Assembly: GCA_020055645.1 (NCBI GenBank)
Contig: CM034547.1
Coordinates: 52,516,909-52,580,908, forward strand
Direction of reading: 5' to 3'
Source: Tomocerus qinae
Lineage: Eukaryota; Arthropoda; Collembola; Entomobryomorpha; Tomoceridae
Length of the DNA: 64,000 bases
The notes under the pieces are model-generated. The model saw only the letters and a program-made list of their open reading frames with translations, was not told the DNA's origin and made no database searches. The position numbers were made by a program, and so were the translations under genes. Below are positions 51,960-62,414 of this stretch, one piece after another. Within the stretch, counting starts at the first letter, position 1. Every line of letters begins with the position of its first letter.

Positions 51960-53280
51960 CAAAGATAATTTAATGTTACTCTTCTATTATTTGTATGTTT
52001 CATAAAGATTATTTATTTGTATTGTATTTAATACAGATTCAGCTACTTATATTCACCTTGATATTCACACGTATCTTTTAGTTTAAGTTTCATACATACC
52101 TTTTATACACTATAACAGTAACTGATTTAAAAGAATTTATCAGCGTTTTCTAAACTTTTATGCATCTAGATTTTTATCACTGGATCTGCATGGAGTTTGA
52201 GTTCTTAATTCATTGCTGACGATGCCCTACGGCCCTACCCAGTCCACTCCCGTCCTTTAGCAAATTCTAAATTGTGACTTTTTATTATTTATTTAGTTTC
52301 ATCTAAAACGATCAGTGCCATCAGATAAGTTCGTGTTCATACTTAAAACTTTCCACTTTTACATTGGTGAAAGTTTTTGTGAAAGTTAACTTTCATAAAA
52401 ACTTTCACCAATTAGTTAGTTAGTTGTGCCAAATTCAAGTGAAAAAGAAACTATTTACTTTGTGGTTGAAGTTGAAATTGGACGCAGATTGTCTGTTTCA
52501 CTGCTTTTGCTGTTTTCACAGAAAGTATCGATAGACTAAAGTTCGCGGGTGGTTTCGTATAATAACAGCAGCGTACGAAAGTAATTCCGTCTGTTGACTG
52601 TTATGTTTTTGTGTACTGTGTACTTCTTGTGTACTTTCCTGTAAGCCGTTCCTCCGTTGTTTTTGGATTGTGTCAACATAATATATTGTAAACAAAAAAT
52701 AACGTTCTCTTTCATTCTGTCAAGTCCTCTTTATCGTGGCCTATGGAACTACTTGGAACTCTACTTCTGACTGCGGGCTCCGGGTAGGCCTCTGTCTGTC
52801 TCTTAATGATTTTAAAATTTCGTTTGTCAATGACGTTTTCAATGTCAACTTCGTTTTGCTAATCTAATTTCTGATCCTGCGTGATAAGATATACGGAAAT
52901 TATACGGAAGTAATAAGGATTCATCTTGTTCTGGAACGAATCGGAACCGGAATTCGGAACAGCTAACAAATAAGTCATTCGAGGAGAAATAGACGTTTAG
53001 CTGTTAGCTTATATACAATAGAGAGGTAAAAAAGATTTTTCCCTTTCACCTTTAATTCTTTAATAGAGGTTTCTCACAATTGATGACGGTCACCAAATTA
53101 AATGGAATGGGAAATTGTGGTTGAACTTTTAATGCGTAATGAACATAATTTTTGTAGTTGTTTATTATGTACTCTCTAGTTTTCGGAACGTCTCTGTCTG
53201 ATCTGAATCGAATCGCCCACAGAAAAAGCTAAATTGTAACTTGTAGTCAAGTTATTAGTGAAAAGTTGATTTTCGGTACT
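51960..53280. other. Intergenic region between sav and the F-box gene
   Basis: About 1.3 kb separates the likely end of the Salvador transcript from the start codon of the next gene on the same strand. It should contain the promoter and 5' untranslated region of the F-box gene. Apart from the 50 bp palindrome listed separately I see no defined element. No TATA box can be assigned with confidence. Confidence 0.5.
52363..52412. repeat. 50 bp near-perfect palindrome upstream of the F-box gene
   Basis: Two 25 bp arms (attggtgaaagtttttgtga... and its inverted partner ...aaaactttcaccaat) meet with no loop at a central aagttaactt. There is a single mismatch between the arms. The repeated core is gaaagtt/aactttc. 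It lies about 870 bases upstream of the start codon, so it may be a dimeric factor site or the remnant of a small foldback. Confidence 0.85.
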
Positions 53281-55667
53281 ATGCCGAGACGTCGAAAACG
53301 TGGTCAAATTATAAGAATGGAGCATGCTATTGACAGTGACGCAGAAAGCCTGGATAATCTTGAGGAGGAGGATGAAACCCCTGATGGAAAAACAATTTTA
53401 TCATTACCCGTAATTCTTTTTTAATTTTAATGATTATTATGTCCGCCAATAATTATAGCGAAAGTATGTGACAAGTTGTTTTTTATTGGTTACAGGAAGA
53501 AATTCTGATTCATGTGTTTTCCTATTTAAACCATGCTGATAAGCTAAATATTCGTCTCGTCTCGTTACAATGGAACAGAATATTATCATCATGGAGTGGA
53601 TTTAACAACAAAGTAGTGTTCCTTGTCAAGCGTGGAACTGACGGTAGGGCTGTGTTGAAGCAAAGTAGTGTCCCATGGAAGAAAATTAGAATGGAGAAAT
53701 TCAGGTTGGGTGAAAAAGAACAACCTATCTTTACCTTACCACCGTCGCTAGTTAATGTGACCACGTCAATAGAATTTTGTAAGTCAGTCGTTTCATGGGA
53801 TGGTATCCGTAATATTGTGATTCAGTTCCAGTCTCTTGAAGAATTTAATATAATTCAGTGTAAAAGGAGGAGAAAGGAGTTAAGGTCTCCCCTGGAGCAT
53901 CGCATGACGCGAGCTAATAAGATTTCTAAAGCCAACTTTCAGGATGCCATTAAAAATGTCAAGTATGTATCCTTGGAAGTGCGAAGAGCATCGGATATGA
54001 TATTTTACATCGACCAACTCACAGAAAATGTAGATGGTTTAAAAAAATTATGTGTTAGAGAATTATATGATGGGGTAGAAATCATTACCCCAGAAGTAGC
54101 CAAAAGTCTTCTTTGTAGCATGTTTTCCCTACTACGAAAATCAGCTACAAGTTTAAAAAGTTTAAATGTTTACTTTTTATCTTTGAACATCATTAATCAA
54201 TTTTTTGTGGAAGTAATCCAGAAACTTACCGATCTGAAAAAAGTTGATCTGCATCACTTCGAAATACGTCACTTTAGTCCAGAGCCACAAAATAGTCGGG
54301 ATATGGGAATATTTTCAGAATTCGTAATTACTCAAAAAAATATGGAAGACATCCGTTTTCCTATGCCTGGTGATATCCCATTGCAAGTTTGCCGCAAAAC
54401 AGTATCGCAGCTACCGAAATGTCTTCGAAAAGCTCATGTAACACACGATAAGTACATGGCTCAAGAATTTCTAGACACATTTATTGAACTTCAACAACTG
54501 CATGTCGATTTTGAAATTAGACCTTACATTCTCTCGGGAAAGAAGTACCCAAATTTGACGGCTCTAGAAATGCAGAGAGGTGTGTTAACGTGCACGGTTC
54601 CTTTGATAGCTGAAACGTTCCCAAATCTTGTGCACCTGAATTTGAATGGAAGTTCGGATGATATGCCACCTTTGGATGATAAATGCCTCCAAACTATATG
54701 CCAGAGTTTGAAAAAAATTAAAACACTGATACTAGGAGTCTGTCATCGAATAAGCGATTATGGTGTCAGCGGGATACGAAAAGAATACTGTGAGAAACTT
54801 TTCAGGTCAAGAGCAATATGCCTTGACCCAAAAATGGAAATTCCTGCTGAAGAAGTTATTGGAACTCCCATTAGTTCCCTTAAAGGTAATGAAAAAAATA
54901 GAAATAACTCTAATATTTAATATATATATAATAACACTTTATTAAAAGACCATTTACTGGATTCTGAGTATTTTTGAAAATAATGAATATGTTTTAGGTT
55001 TGACGCATCTTGTTTTTGCGGGACCAACGTCTATCACCGATGTGGGCATTTACTATGGATTTCGCTTTGTTGAGCTCCGCTGTCTGAATTTAAGAAACAA
55101 TGCCGATGTAATCTATTTAAAAAATTTTGAAAGTTGTAATTGTTTATTATTTTGTCTGATTGTGACTTACATCTTCTGTTTTTGTAGATCAGCGATTGGG
55201 GTTTAGATTGGCTGGGGAGGCACAATCCAAATATTGAAGAATTATATATGGGCTGTGGACCATGGGTTACTCCGGCGGGTGCGCACCGGATTCGGAGTAG
55301 ACTAAGACGTATTAAAAGAAGAAACTGCGTTTTCGTGGTAAATTTTTTAGTTGTCAGTTATTTATATTGCCTCTAATAATTAAATTATTCCACGTAATGT
55401 TGGGAGCAGAAACCTAGTAGACATAGTAGAAGTTATAGTCACAAATAAACGAAATCATAGTAGGTGGATTTTTTAAGATTGTTTAGTTTAGCTAATACAA
55501 ACAGATCAAACCAAGTGTTTTAAAATTTTGCAATGTTTTGCCTATTCCAATAGTGGCCGAACCAAGAATACTTATCTTCTGATGATTCATATGCAATGGA
55601 ATCGGACGACAATCTCGAAGTTCTTGATCCTGATTCTCCGCCCCAAGCAGCTGGGTTACCTTCGTGA
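53281..55667 (+). CDS. F-box / leucine-rich-repeat protein (5 coding exons)
   Basis: Predicted exons: 53281-53409, 53496-54885, 54998-55107, 55188-55337 and 55554-55667. They total 1893 nt (630 aa), all introns are GT-AG, and phases agree. The N-terminus has a basic patch (MPRRRKRG), perhaps a nuclear signal, then an acidic stretch (LDNLEEEDE). The F-box spans about residues 40-85: ILSLPEEILIHVFSYLNHAD and LNIRLVSLQWNRILS. The long middle contains irregular leucine-rich repeats (for example FPNLVHLNLNGSSDD, LKKIKTLILGVCHRISDYG). Clearer repeats follow in exons 3-4 (FVELRCLNLRNNADISDWG, NIEELYMGCG). The tail is acidic (SSDDSYAMESDDN). Such proteins bind Skp1 through the F-box and present substrates to a Cul1 ubiquitin ligase through the repeats. 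I cannot assign an FBXL subfamily. A reading without splicing at 54885 would add 11 unrelated residues and stop, so splicing is favoured. Confidence 0.85.
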
Positions 55668-58600
55668 ATAATTTATTGAAAGTCTTAATTTATACCTGAT
55701 TAGAATAAGGTATACATACACAGTTATACAAACATGTATAGATAGACATATAGTGAGACCTGTAGTAAAATAATTCTTGTGATCATTGGCAATATTGTTT
55801 AAAAAAATTTACCTTGCAAACATTGATGTTTCTTAATTTTGCCAAAAAATATGTCATTTATGTATATAGCATGCAATTAGGTAGAACAGCTTGTGTTATG
55901 ATAGTGATTATTTTGCCTTAATATGTGATGCGATACAATAGTGTTTTCCATCGTATGTGCTTGAATATTTTGTACTTCCTTTCTTCTACTCGTTCTCGTT
56001 ACTTTCTTAAATCCTTACTGCAATTTAAATTATTACCTTTCGAATCTTAATTAAATATCGGTATTTTATATTATAACACTTATAAAGCTGTGTTATCATG
56101 TTATATGATCTACTTATAGTAAATCTAGGTATAAACTATAAATATTTACATATTTCAACCAATCGTATTGAACGTGTGTTAATGAGACTGAGCAATGGTT
56201 AAATCACAGAGTTTTGAAGTATTAAATGGATGTGTTAAGGTTACTCTACCATTTTCCGTGTTATTTTAGTGTAATAGTTTGATTACACCATGTTTTATGG
56301 TCACACTTAGTAGTTATAGAGCACTGCGTTTATCTGTGCATTACGTTGTCGGATTTTCGTTTTTAATAAAATGACATTCTTTTAGTTAAATAGATCAAAG
56401 CTGGATTATCGAATAATGTCATAATAGACTCACAAAACAAACCTTGGAGTGCGATTTGTACAATGCCATGAAACTAAGATCTATATAAGTCTTATGATAT
56501 GGAAACCACATTCGTATGTACATAAGATACAGTGGAGCAGAAGAGCAGGTCCAACTCTTTCAACATCTTTCAGTCTGCTACTGACGTTTGCCATGTTGAC
56601 AGGGCAGGTGGCATTTTGTTTAACTATTTTCTGAAACGGAACTTTTTACGAAATTTCTGACAAGAGAATATTACTACTTACTAATATTGCTATACTGCAA
56701 TGTGATTCATGCTTTAACCTATTGTGTCAAGATGATTTTAGTAGACTATAGAAAGATGTATTTCGAACATATGTTTACTATACAAGCAAATTATTCATAG
56801 GCAGAATTATCAGAAATTATCAATCGGTCATTGTACGTAGACTAAAAGCAATGACATTCTCCTTAAACGTGTAAACTATGAAATCATTGACGTACCTAAA
56901 CAGAGAGATTAAAGTATGATGTACATAGTCCAAAGTTTTCATCTTACTTCATATAGCATATTCGAATGCAAACTGTATTGTATTAATTTAATTCTAAAAG
57001 CTGTAGTTAGTACTATAACGTAAAGTAGGTAAGTTAATTTTATTCTACTTAAAGATCCTTATAATAGTTCGATGAGCCAAGCTATTTTGCTCCAATTAGG
57101 TACCAGACTGCCTTGCATACGAATTACTTATTTACTTTAATTGCTAACGATTAATATCCGCCACAGGTACGCCAGTCGTAGATTTGAATTGGCATTTTCA
57201 GTAATTATTTATATGCATTAAATTCCAGAATAATTTATAAACATTTCAAGGCTGGGTTGTGGGATAATTTTGTAGACTGCTTTTAACAATAGTCTAATTT
57301 GTGCTGAAAACGGCTGGAACCAAAGAAATTTATTCATCTCTGCATCTGTACTGGACTATAACTATTACTTATTACTGATTAATCTCACAATGCCCATCAA
57401 TACCTTTACTTGCTTGCCTTGTGTTTGTATCTAATCGTGTCATGTTACTAATCTTAGTTCACTGATGCATAAAATGGAAAGACGTTGATAGTTGACGTTG
57501 ATGTACCCTAATAGGTTCATATTAGCATACCTATAAATAATATTTTTGAGGTTTATTGTTTTATTGTTTTAAATTAAACTATAAGTTTAAAGCACGTAGA
57601 TAAATGAGAATCGTAACTCGTATTGTACAATCATAGCATTAGACAACTTCATCAATCGTGAGTCCTTTTCATCAAGATAATTATGCACGTATTCATAAAC
57701 TGACGTTTGGTTCAAGACCATATAAATACATATTCATATAAATACATGTCTATGTTCCTTCCAAACATCACATTAAGTACCTACGCGTTACATATACTTG
57801 GTACCTATTTTCCATATGAATTTAAACTACTGAGTAATAAAAACCAGTCACTAAGCAAGAAGTGACTGATAGATCACAAGGGTAATCCATCAAACTAGTA
57901 CCTGATAGATTTGTGTGTGTGTTGATTTCATTATTTTGCTTGCAAGGTAAAGGTGAAGGGGAGACACACTTGAATTCCCACCACTTATCGTTAGTGTTCT
58001 AGCTAATGTGGTAATTATTGTTTTCTGTATTTATTAGAACATTTACTCTTGATTGACTAGGTTAACTAGAAATTGGAAGTTTTACACTACTGACAAGATG
58101 ACTATGACTGTCTTACCTACATTGCCTTATGTTTTAAACTGCCTTGTACTAGAATGCAAATTCAGCAACTCAGTTATTGATACTTTATGTCCACTATATA
58201 CATATTGCATATGTGAAAGATTTTTCTATAGAAGTTAATAATGATCTAGTTCGGTATGTGCAAACACTAACAATGTACTTTGGGTGTCAAATTGACTGTG
58301 TCTTTAGTTGTTTTGGACCTAGGGTGTTACTTAATTTCTAGCGTGCAAACTTTAGTACAGTAATCCAGTAGGAAGGCATTATTAATTTTTTGTTCCTCCT
58401 CTAATGATCATTTCTACCACTAGTGCTGTCATTTTTTGTGCCTTGTGCACATTAATATAATTGTTTTTTGATTAGTAATTGACCTTTTTAACAGTTTCCC
58501 AAGCTTACAATGAAAAAACTGAATTAATAGAGGCATGATGTATTTTAGTGCGATAGTTCTTTATAGGGACATAAGGATTTGCATTATACCTGTTGATGTG

Positions 58601-60693
58601 GCATATAAAGTGATGCCTTTTCATCCAATTAAGTATATAATTTCCTGCAAACTATGCTGTTGACTGCCTTTCATGACTGAATGTTATATGGATATAGAGG
58701 AGGATGACGTCTAATCGGAGATTGTGGTCCTCAGAGTGCAATAGTATGGCTATTAGGCCTCCTCGCCCCTCTGATCGTAGTTTTGAGTAATAGCGTCGAG
58801 TTCAGAGAGACGGAAGATTATATACCAGCACATTGGATCTGTAAAAAATGTTTTCTCTTTTCTGCACGGTTCACATCATCCCAGCAGTAAAACATAACGC
58901 CGTGCCGTGAGTCTGGATCTGGAATAGCATTGGTGAGACGCTTATGTCGTTGAACAAGAGCAAAACCAAACCAAGTATTCTCGAAGAAGCAGTAAGTGGC
59001 AGTGGCAGTCGACATTTGGCCATAGTTGAATACAGACCGTTCCTCCTGTTTGCTGTTCCTGCTTTCTGCGTTTATGCTAAAACAACGAGATTTTTAAGGA
59101 GATTTAACTCGTTTGCGTCCAACCACCTCTCAACCACAATCCTGAAATTAACTCTGCATTCGAGTACACAAACATATTTAATACCAACTCAAAAATACAA
59201 AATAGGTTTATCAGAAATTCCACTCTAGCTATTACAAAAATACTTCAAAGTCTGATTTTATCTCATTGTGTCCTACCATGAACGTAAAACTTTTAGTGCA
59301 ATTTTCATTCTTTGAAAGGCTTATTGTAAGAAATGATAAACTAGATTTTATTTACCGTAGGTTTGATTGTATCGATTAATTGTGCACGGTAATACTCTAA
59401 GTACATTTAAATCTACACTTCCATCACAGAACTATTTACTCAGACTTTCGCTGAAACAAAAGTTTTCTCTAGAACCTCAGTGTCGGTGTATTGTAGTAAC
59501 AATAACTAAATATTTGCTCAAGTTTAACAGGGCATTCCTTCACTTCACAGCTACAGGAAAATACTACATTACCTACTAAACATGAAAATACCAAATTATC
59601 GTGTTCTAAGGTAAGATTTTGTCAAAACGCAAACATTGATATGACAATCACGAAGTATTTTATTTAGAGCAACTAAGTACATAGATATAAATGTAGTCCA
59701 CCGTCTGTTAAAGTCTTCTTTGTATATTTATATACCTCTGTATATTATGCATCTAAATATTTAAGTATATCTAAACAACTGTTTGCTTGAGACCTGGTAT
59801 ACTTAAGCACAAATATCAGTAAATAGTTAGTAAAACTCCAAAGTTTTTAAGAACGAGTTACAATTACTGTAGTTTTCTCATTTTCTTTGAGCAGTTATTG
59901 TCACACAATATCATGTCATGTAAGATGAACTTCCAATTCAGAATTTTCCTGCATTTCAAATTATGAAACCGTCACAATGTCACTGGTGTTTGCAAAAAGT
60001 TAACTCATTTTATTCCCATCGGGATAAAGATAAAATAAATTGAAGTACAGATACAGAAAAAGACATGGTACGTATTTATATGTAACAGATCTAGATTTGT
60101 CATGTTGTCATCATACTATTTTATAGAATCGTGTATATGTTTCTGTAGGTCAAGGGCTATAGGTAGTTAAATAAATTACATGTCCGAACTGGAAAACCAG
60201 AGGTATTTAAGGAAATAAAATTCTTTCAAAGTCTTTACATTATTAAAGACAACGAAGTTTGGTCTATTGATTTGGGTCGTTGTTATGTGATTACATGTAC
60301 AGTTGTAATTCATTGCTGTAGTTTGTCTTGTCACATGCACGCATGCAATGGACTAAATGTTTGTATAGTAAACTGTTCAACGATCGTCAAATGTCTAAAC
60401 CGTATTGTATTATTAAGTACTGCTTATCTTCCTACCTTTATGTTAGAGAGTATGCATTGGCAATGATTACAGATTATTCAATCCAGGTTTTCATTGACCG
60501 TAATAAAAATATATGGTCCACAATATTCGATAGGGAGATTTTAACCGTGATAGATTTCACCACAAAAAGTAAATATCAGTTCAAATGTATTATACTGCGA
60601 CATTGGTATACCCAAAAGAAGGAAATATTTCGGTTTTGATTAAATACAAGATGCTCGTCATTTATGTAGAGTTGTAATTTGTAATTCGGATAT
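55668..60693. other. Non-coding region downstream of the F-box gene
   Basis: About 5 kb. An AATAAA at 56365-56370 could end the F-box transcript, which would give a 3' untranslated region of about 0.7 kb; no closer AATAAA is obvious. The remaining open frames are short and unrecognised. A frame at 58944-59228 (plus) and its antisense at 58818-59015 both lack family features. A short direct repeat (catataaatacat-like) occurs near 57718-57748. Confidence 0.55.
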
Positions 60694-60702
60694 CTCCAAT
60701 TT
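60694..60702 (+). repeat. Target-site duplication, left (9 bp)
   Basis: The sequence ctccaattt is repeated exactly at 62406-62414. The inverted termini of the foldback element begin right after it. Neighbouring bases do not match, so the duplication is exactly nine bases. Confidence 0.85.
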
Positions 60703-60816
60703 CGTGTCCGGCGAGGTGGCCCCATGGAAACTGGCCCCCCGGACACCTGGCCCCATGGCAAGTGGTCCTATGGATAGCTGGCACCAAGTGGGAGGAGCTT
60801 CCGTGTATAGTCCGAG

Positions 60817-60920
60817 CTTATCGATGAGCTCGTTAACTTCCATCAATCCCTTTCCCAATCAATGTACTGGCCCTCAGAAGGGCCATCACATACATACTAC
60901 GACTCTCTCCAATGCTAAGT
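60817..60920 (+). repeat. Arm segment, copy 1 (about 104 bp)
   Basis: Starts ctta/tgtcgatgagctcg and ends ctctccaatgctaagt, with an internal small hairpin ggccctcagaagggcc. Further copies are at 61472-61575 and 61757-61860 in the same orientation and at 62188-62291 inverted. Copy 3 differs at the hairpin (gggactcagaagggcc). Confidence 0.85.
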
Positions 60921-61458
60921 CCCCATGCTAAGTCCCATGTTAAATCCCCATGCTAAGTCCCATGTTAAATCCCCATGCTAAGTCCCATGTTAAATCCCCA
61001 TGCTAAGTCCCATGTTAAATCCCCATGCTAAGTCCCATGTTAAATCCCCATGCTAAGTCCCATGTTAAATCCCCATGCTAAGTCCCATGTTAAATCCCCA
61101 TGCTAAGTCCCATGTTAAATCCCCATGCTAAGTCCCATGTTAAATCCCCATGCTAAGTCCCATGTTAAATCCCCATGCTAAGTCCCATGTTAAATCCCCA
61201 TGCTAAGTCCCATGTTAAATCCCCATGCTAAGTCCCATGTTAAATCCCCATGCTAAGTCCCATGTTAAATCCCCATGCTAAGTCCCATGTTAAATCCCCA
61301 TGCTAAGTCCCATGTTAAATCCCCATGCTACGTCCCATGTTAAATCCCCATGCTAAGTCCCATGTTAAATCCCCATGCTACGTCCCATGTTAAATCCCCA
61401 TGCTAAGTCCCATGTTAAATCCCCATGCTACGTCCCATGTTAAATCCCCATGCTAAGT
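60921..61458 (+). repeat. 25 bp minisatellite array 1 (21 units)
   Basis: Twenty-one consecutive 25 bp units (60921-61445), each starting ccccatgctaag and ending catgttaaat, then a 13 bp partial unit. Most are identical. Near the right end, alternate units carry ctacg instead of ctaag, so the variant was duplicated as part of a two-unit block. The array ends in a small palindrome (ctaagttacttag). Confidence 0.92.
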
Positions 61459-61471
61459 TACTTAGCATGGG

Positions 61472-61756
61472 CTTGTCGATGAGCTCGTTAACTTCCATCA
61501 ATCCCTTTCCCAATCAATGTACTGGCCCTCAGAAGGGCCATCACATACATACTACGACTCTCTCCAATGCTAAGTCCCCATGCTAAGTCCCATGTTAAAT
61601 CCCCATGCTAAGTCCCATGTTAAATCCCCATGCTAAGTCCCATGTTAAATCCCCATGCTACGTCCCATGTTAAATCCCCATGCTAAGTCCCATGTTAAAT
61701 CCCCATGCTAAGTCCCATGGGGATTTAAATCCCCATGCTAAGTTACTTAGCATGGG
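61472..61756 (+). repeat. Arm segment copy 2 plus array 2 (5 units)
   Basis: A second copy of the arm segment (61472-61575) is followed by five 25 bp units (61576-61700). Next come a 30 bp odd unit containing catggggatttaaatcccc (a local inversion) and the same ctaagttacttag junction that ends array 1. Confidence 0.85.
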
Positions 61757-61973
61757 CTTGTCGATGAGCTCGTTAACTTCCATCAATCCCTTTCCCAATC
61801 AATGTACTGGGACTCAGAAGGGCCATCACATACATACTACGACTCTCTCCAATGCTAAGTCCCCATGCTAAGTCCCATGTTAAATCCCCATGCTAAGTCC
61901 CATGTTAAATCCCCATGCTAAGTCCCATGTTAAATCCCCATGCTACGTCCCATGTTAAATCCCCATGCTAAGT
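61757..61973 (+). repeat. Arm segment copy 3 plus array 3 (4 units)
   Basis: A third copy of the arm segment (61757-61860) is followed by four units (61861-61960), the last with the ctacg variant. A 13 bp partial unit then leads into the palindrome centre at 61974. Confidence 0.85.
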
Positions 61974-61974
61974 A

Positions 61975-62291
61975 ACTTAGCATGGGGATTTAACATGGGA
62001 CGTAGCATGGGGATTTAACATGGGACTTAGCATGGGGATTTAACATGGGACTTAGCATGGGGATTTAACATGGGACTTAGCATGGGGATTTAACATGGGA
62101 CTTAGCATGGGGATTTAACATGGGACTTAGCATGGGGATTTAACATGGGACTTAGCATGGGGATTTAACATGGGACTTAGCATGGGGACTTAGCATTGGA
62201 GAGAGTCGTAGTATGTATGTGATGGCCCTTCTGAGGGCCAGTACATTGATTGGGAAAGGGATTGATGGAAGTTAACGAGCTCATCGACAAG
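61975..62291 (-). repeat. Inverted array (8 units) and inverted arm segment
   Basis: A 13 bp partial unit is followed by eight inverted 25 bp units (61988-62187). The first carries the same ctacg variant (as cgtag) as its mirror partner at 61936-61960. The inverted arm segment (62188-62291) and the outer terminal part follow. Matching variants on both sides of the centre show that one side was copied from the other. Confidence 0.88.
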
Positions 62292-62405
62292 CTCGGACTA
62301 TACACGGAAGCTCCTCCCACTTGGTGCCAGCTATCCATAGGGCCACTTGCCATGGGGCCAGGTGTCCGGGGGGCCAGTTTCCATGGGGCCACCTCGCCTA
62401 ACACC

Positions 62406-62414
62406 CTCCAATTT
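62406..62414 (+). repeat. Target-site duplication, right (9 bp)
   Basis: Exact copy of ctccaattt at 60694-60702, immediately outside the right terminus of the foldback element. Confidence 0.85.

Larger units (their letters stand above)
60703..62405. mobile_element. Foldback-type transposon with minisatellite inverted arms
   Basis: A 1703 bp element between exact 9 bp direct repeats. The ends are inverted repeats: apart from differences in the first seven bases, both continue ggcgaggtggccccatgg and stay nearly identical inward for over 200 bases. The arms then enter arrays of a 25 bp unit and meet at a palindrome centre at 61974. The left side has 30 units in three arrays and the right side has 8, so the arms are unequal. 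Two more copies of the inner arm segment lie between the arrays. No transposase is encoded; the open frames here are translations of the repeats. Long arms of tandem repeats with a 9 bp duplication resemble Drosophila Foldback elements. A Mutator-like origin would also give nine bases. Confidence 0.85.

Noticed and set aside
60921-61458. Regular 25 bp array considered as a CRISPR-like array
   Set aside because: The units are tandem and identical without unique spacers, and the host is an animal, so it is a minisatellite.
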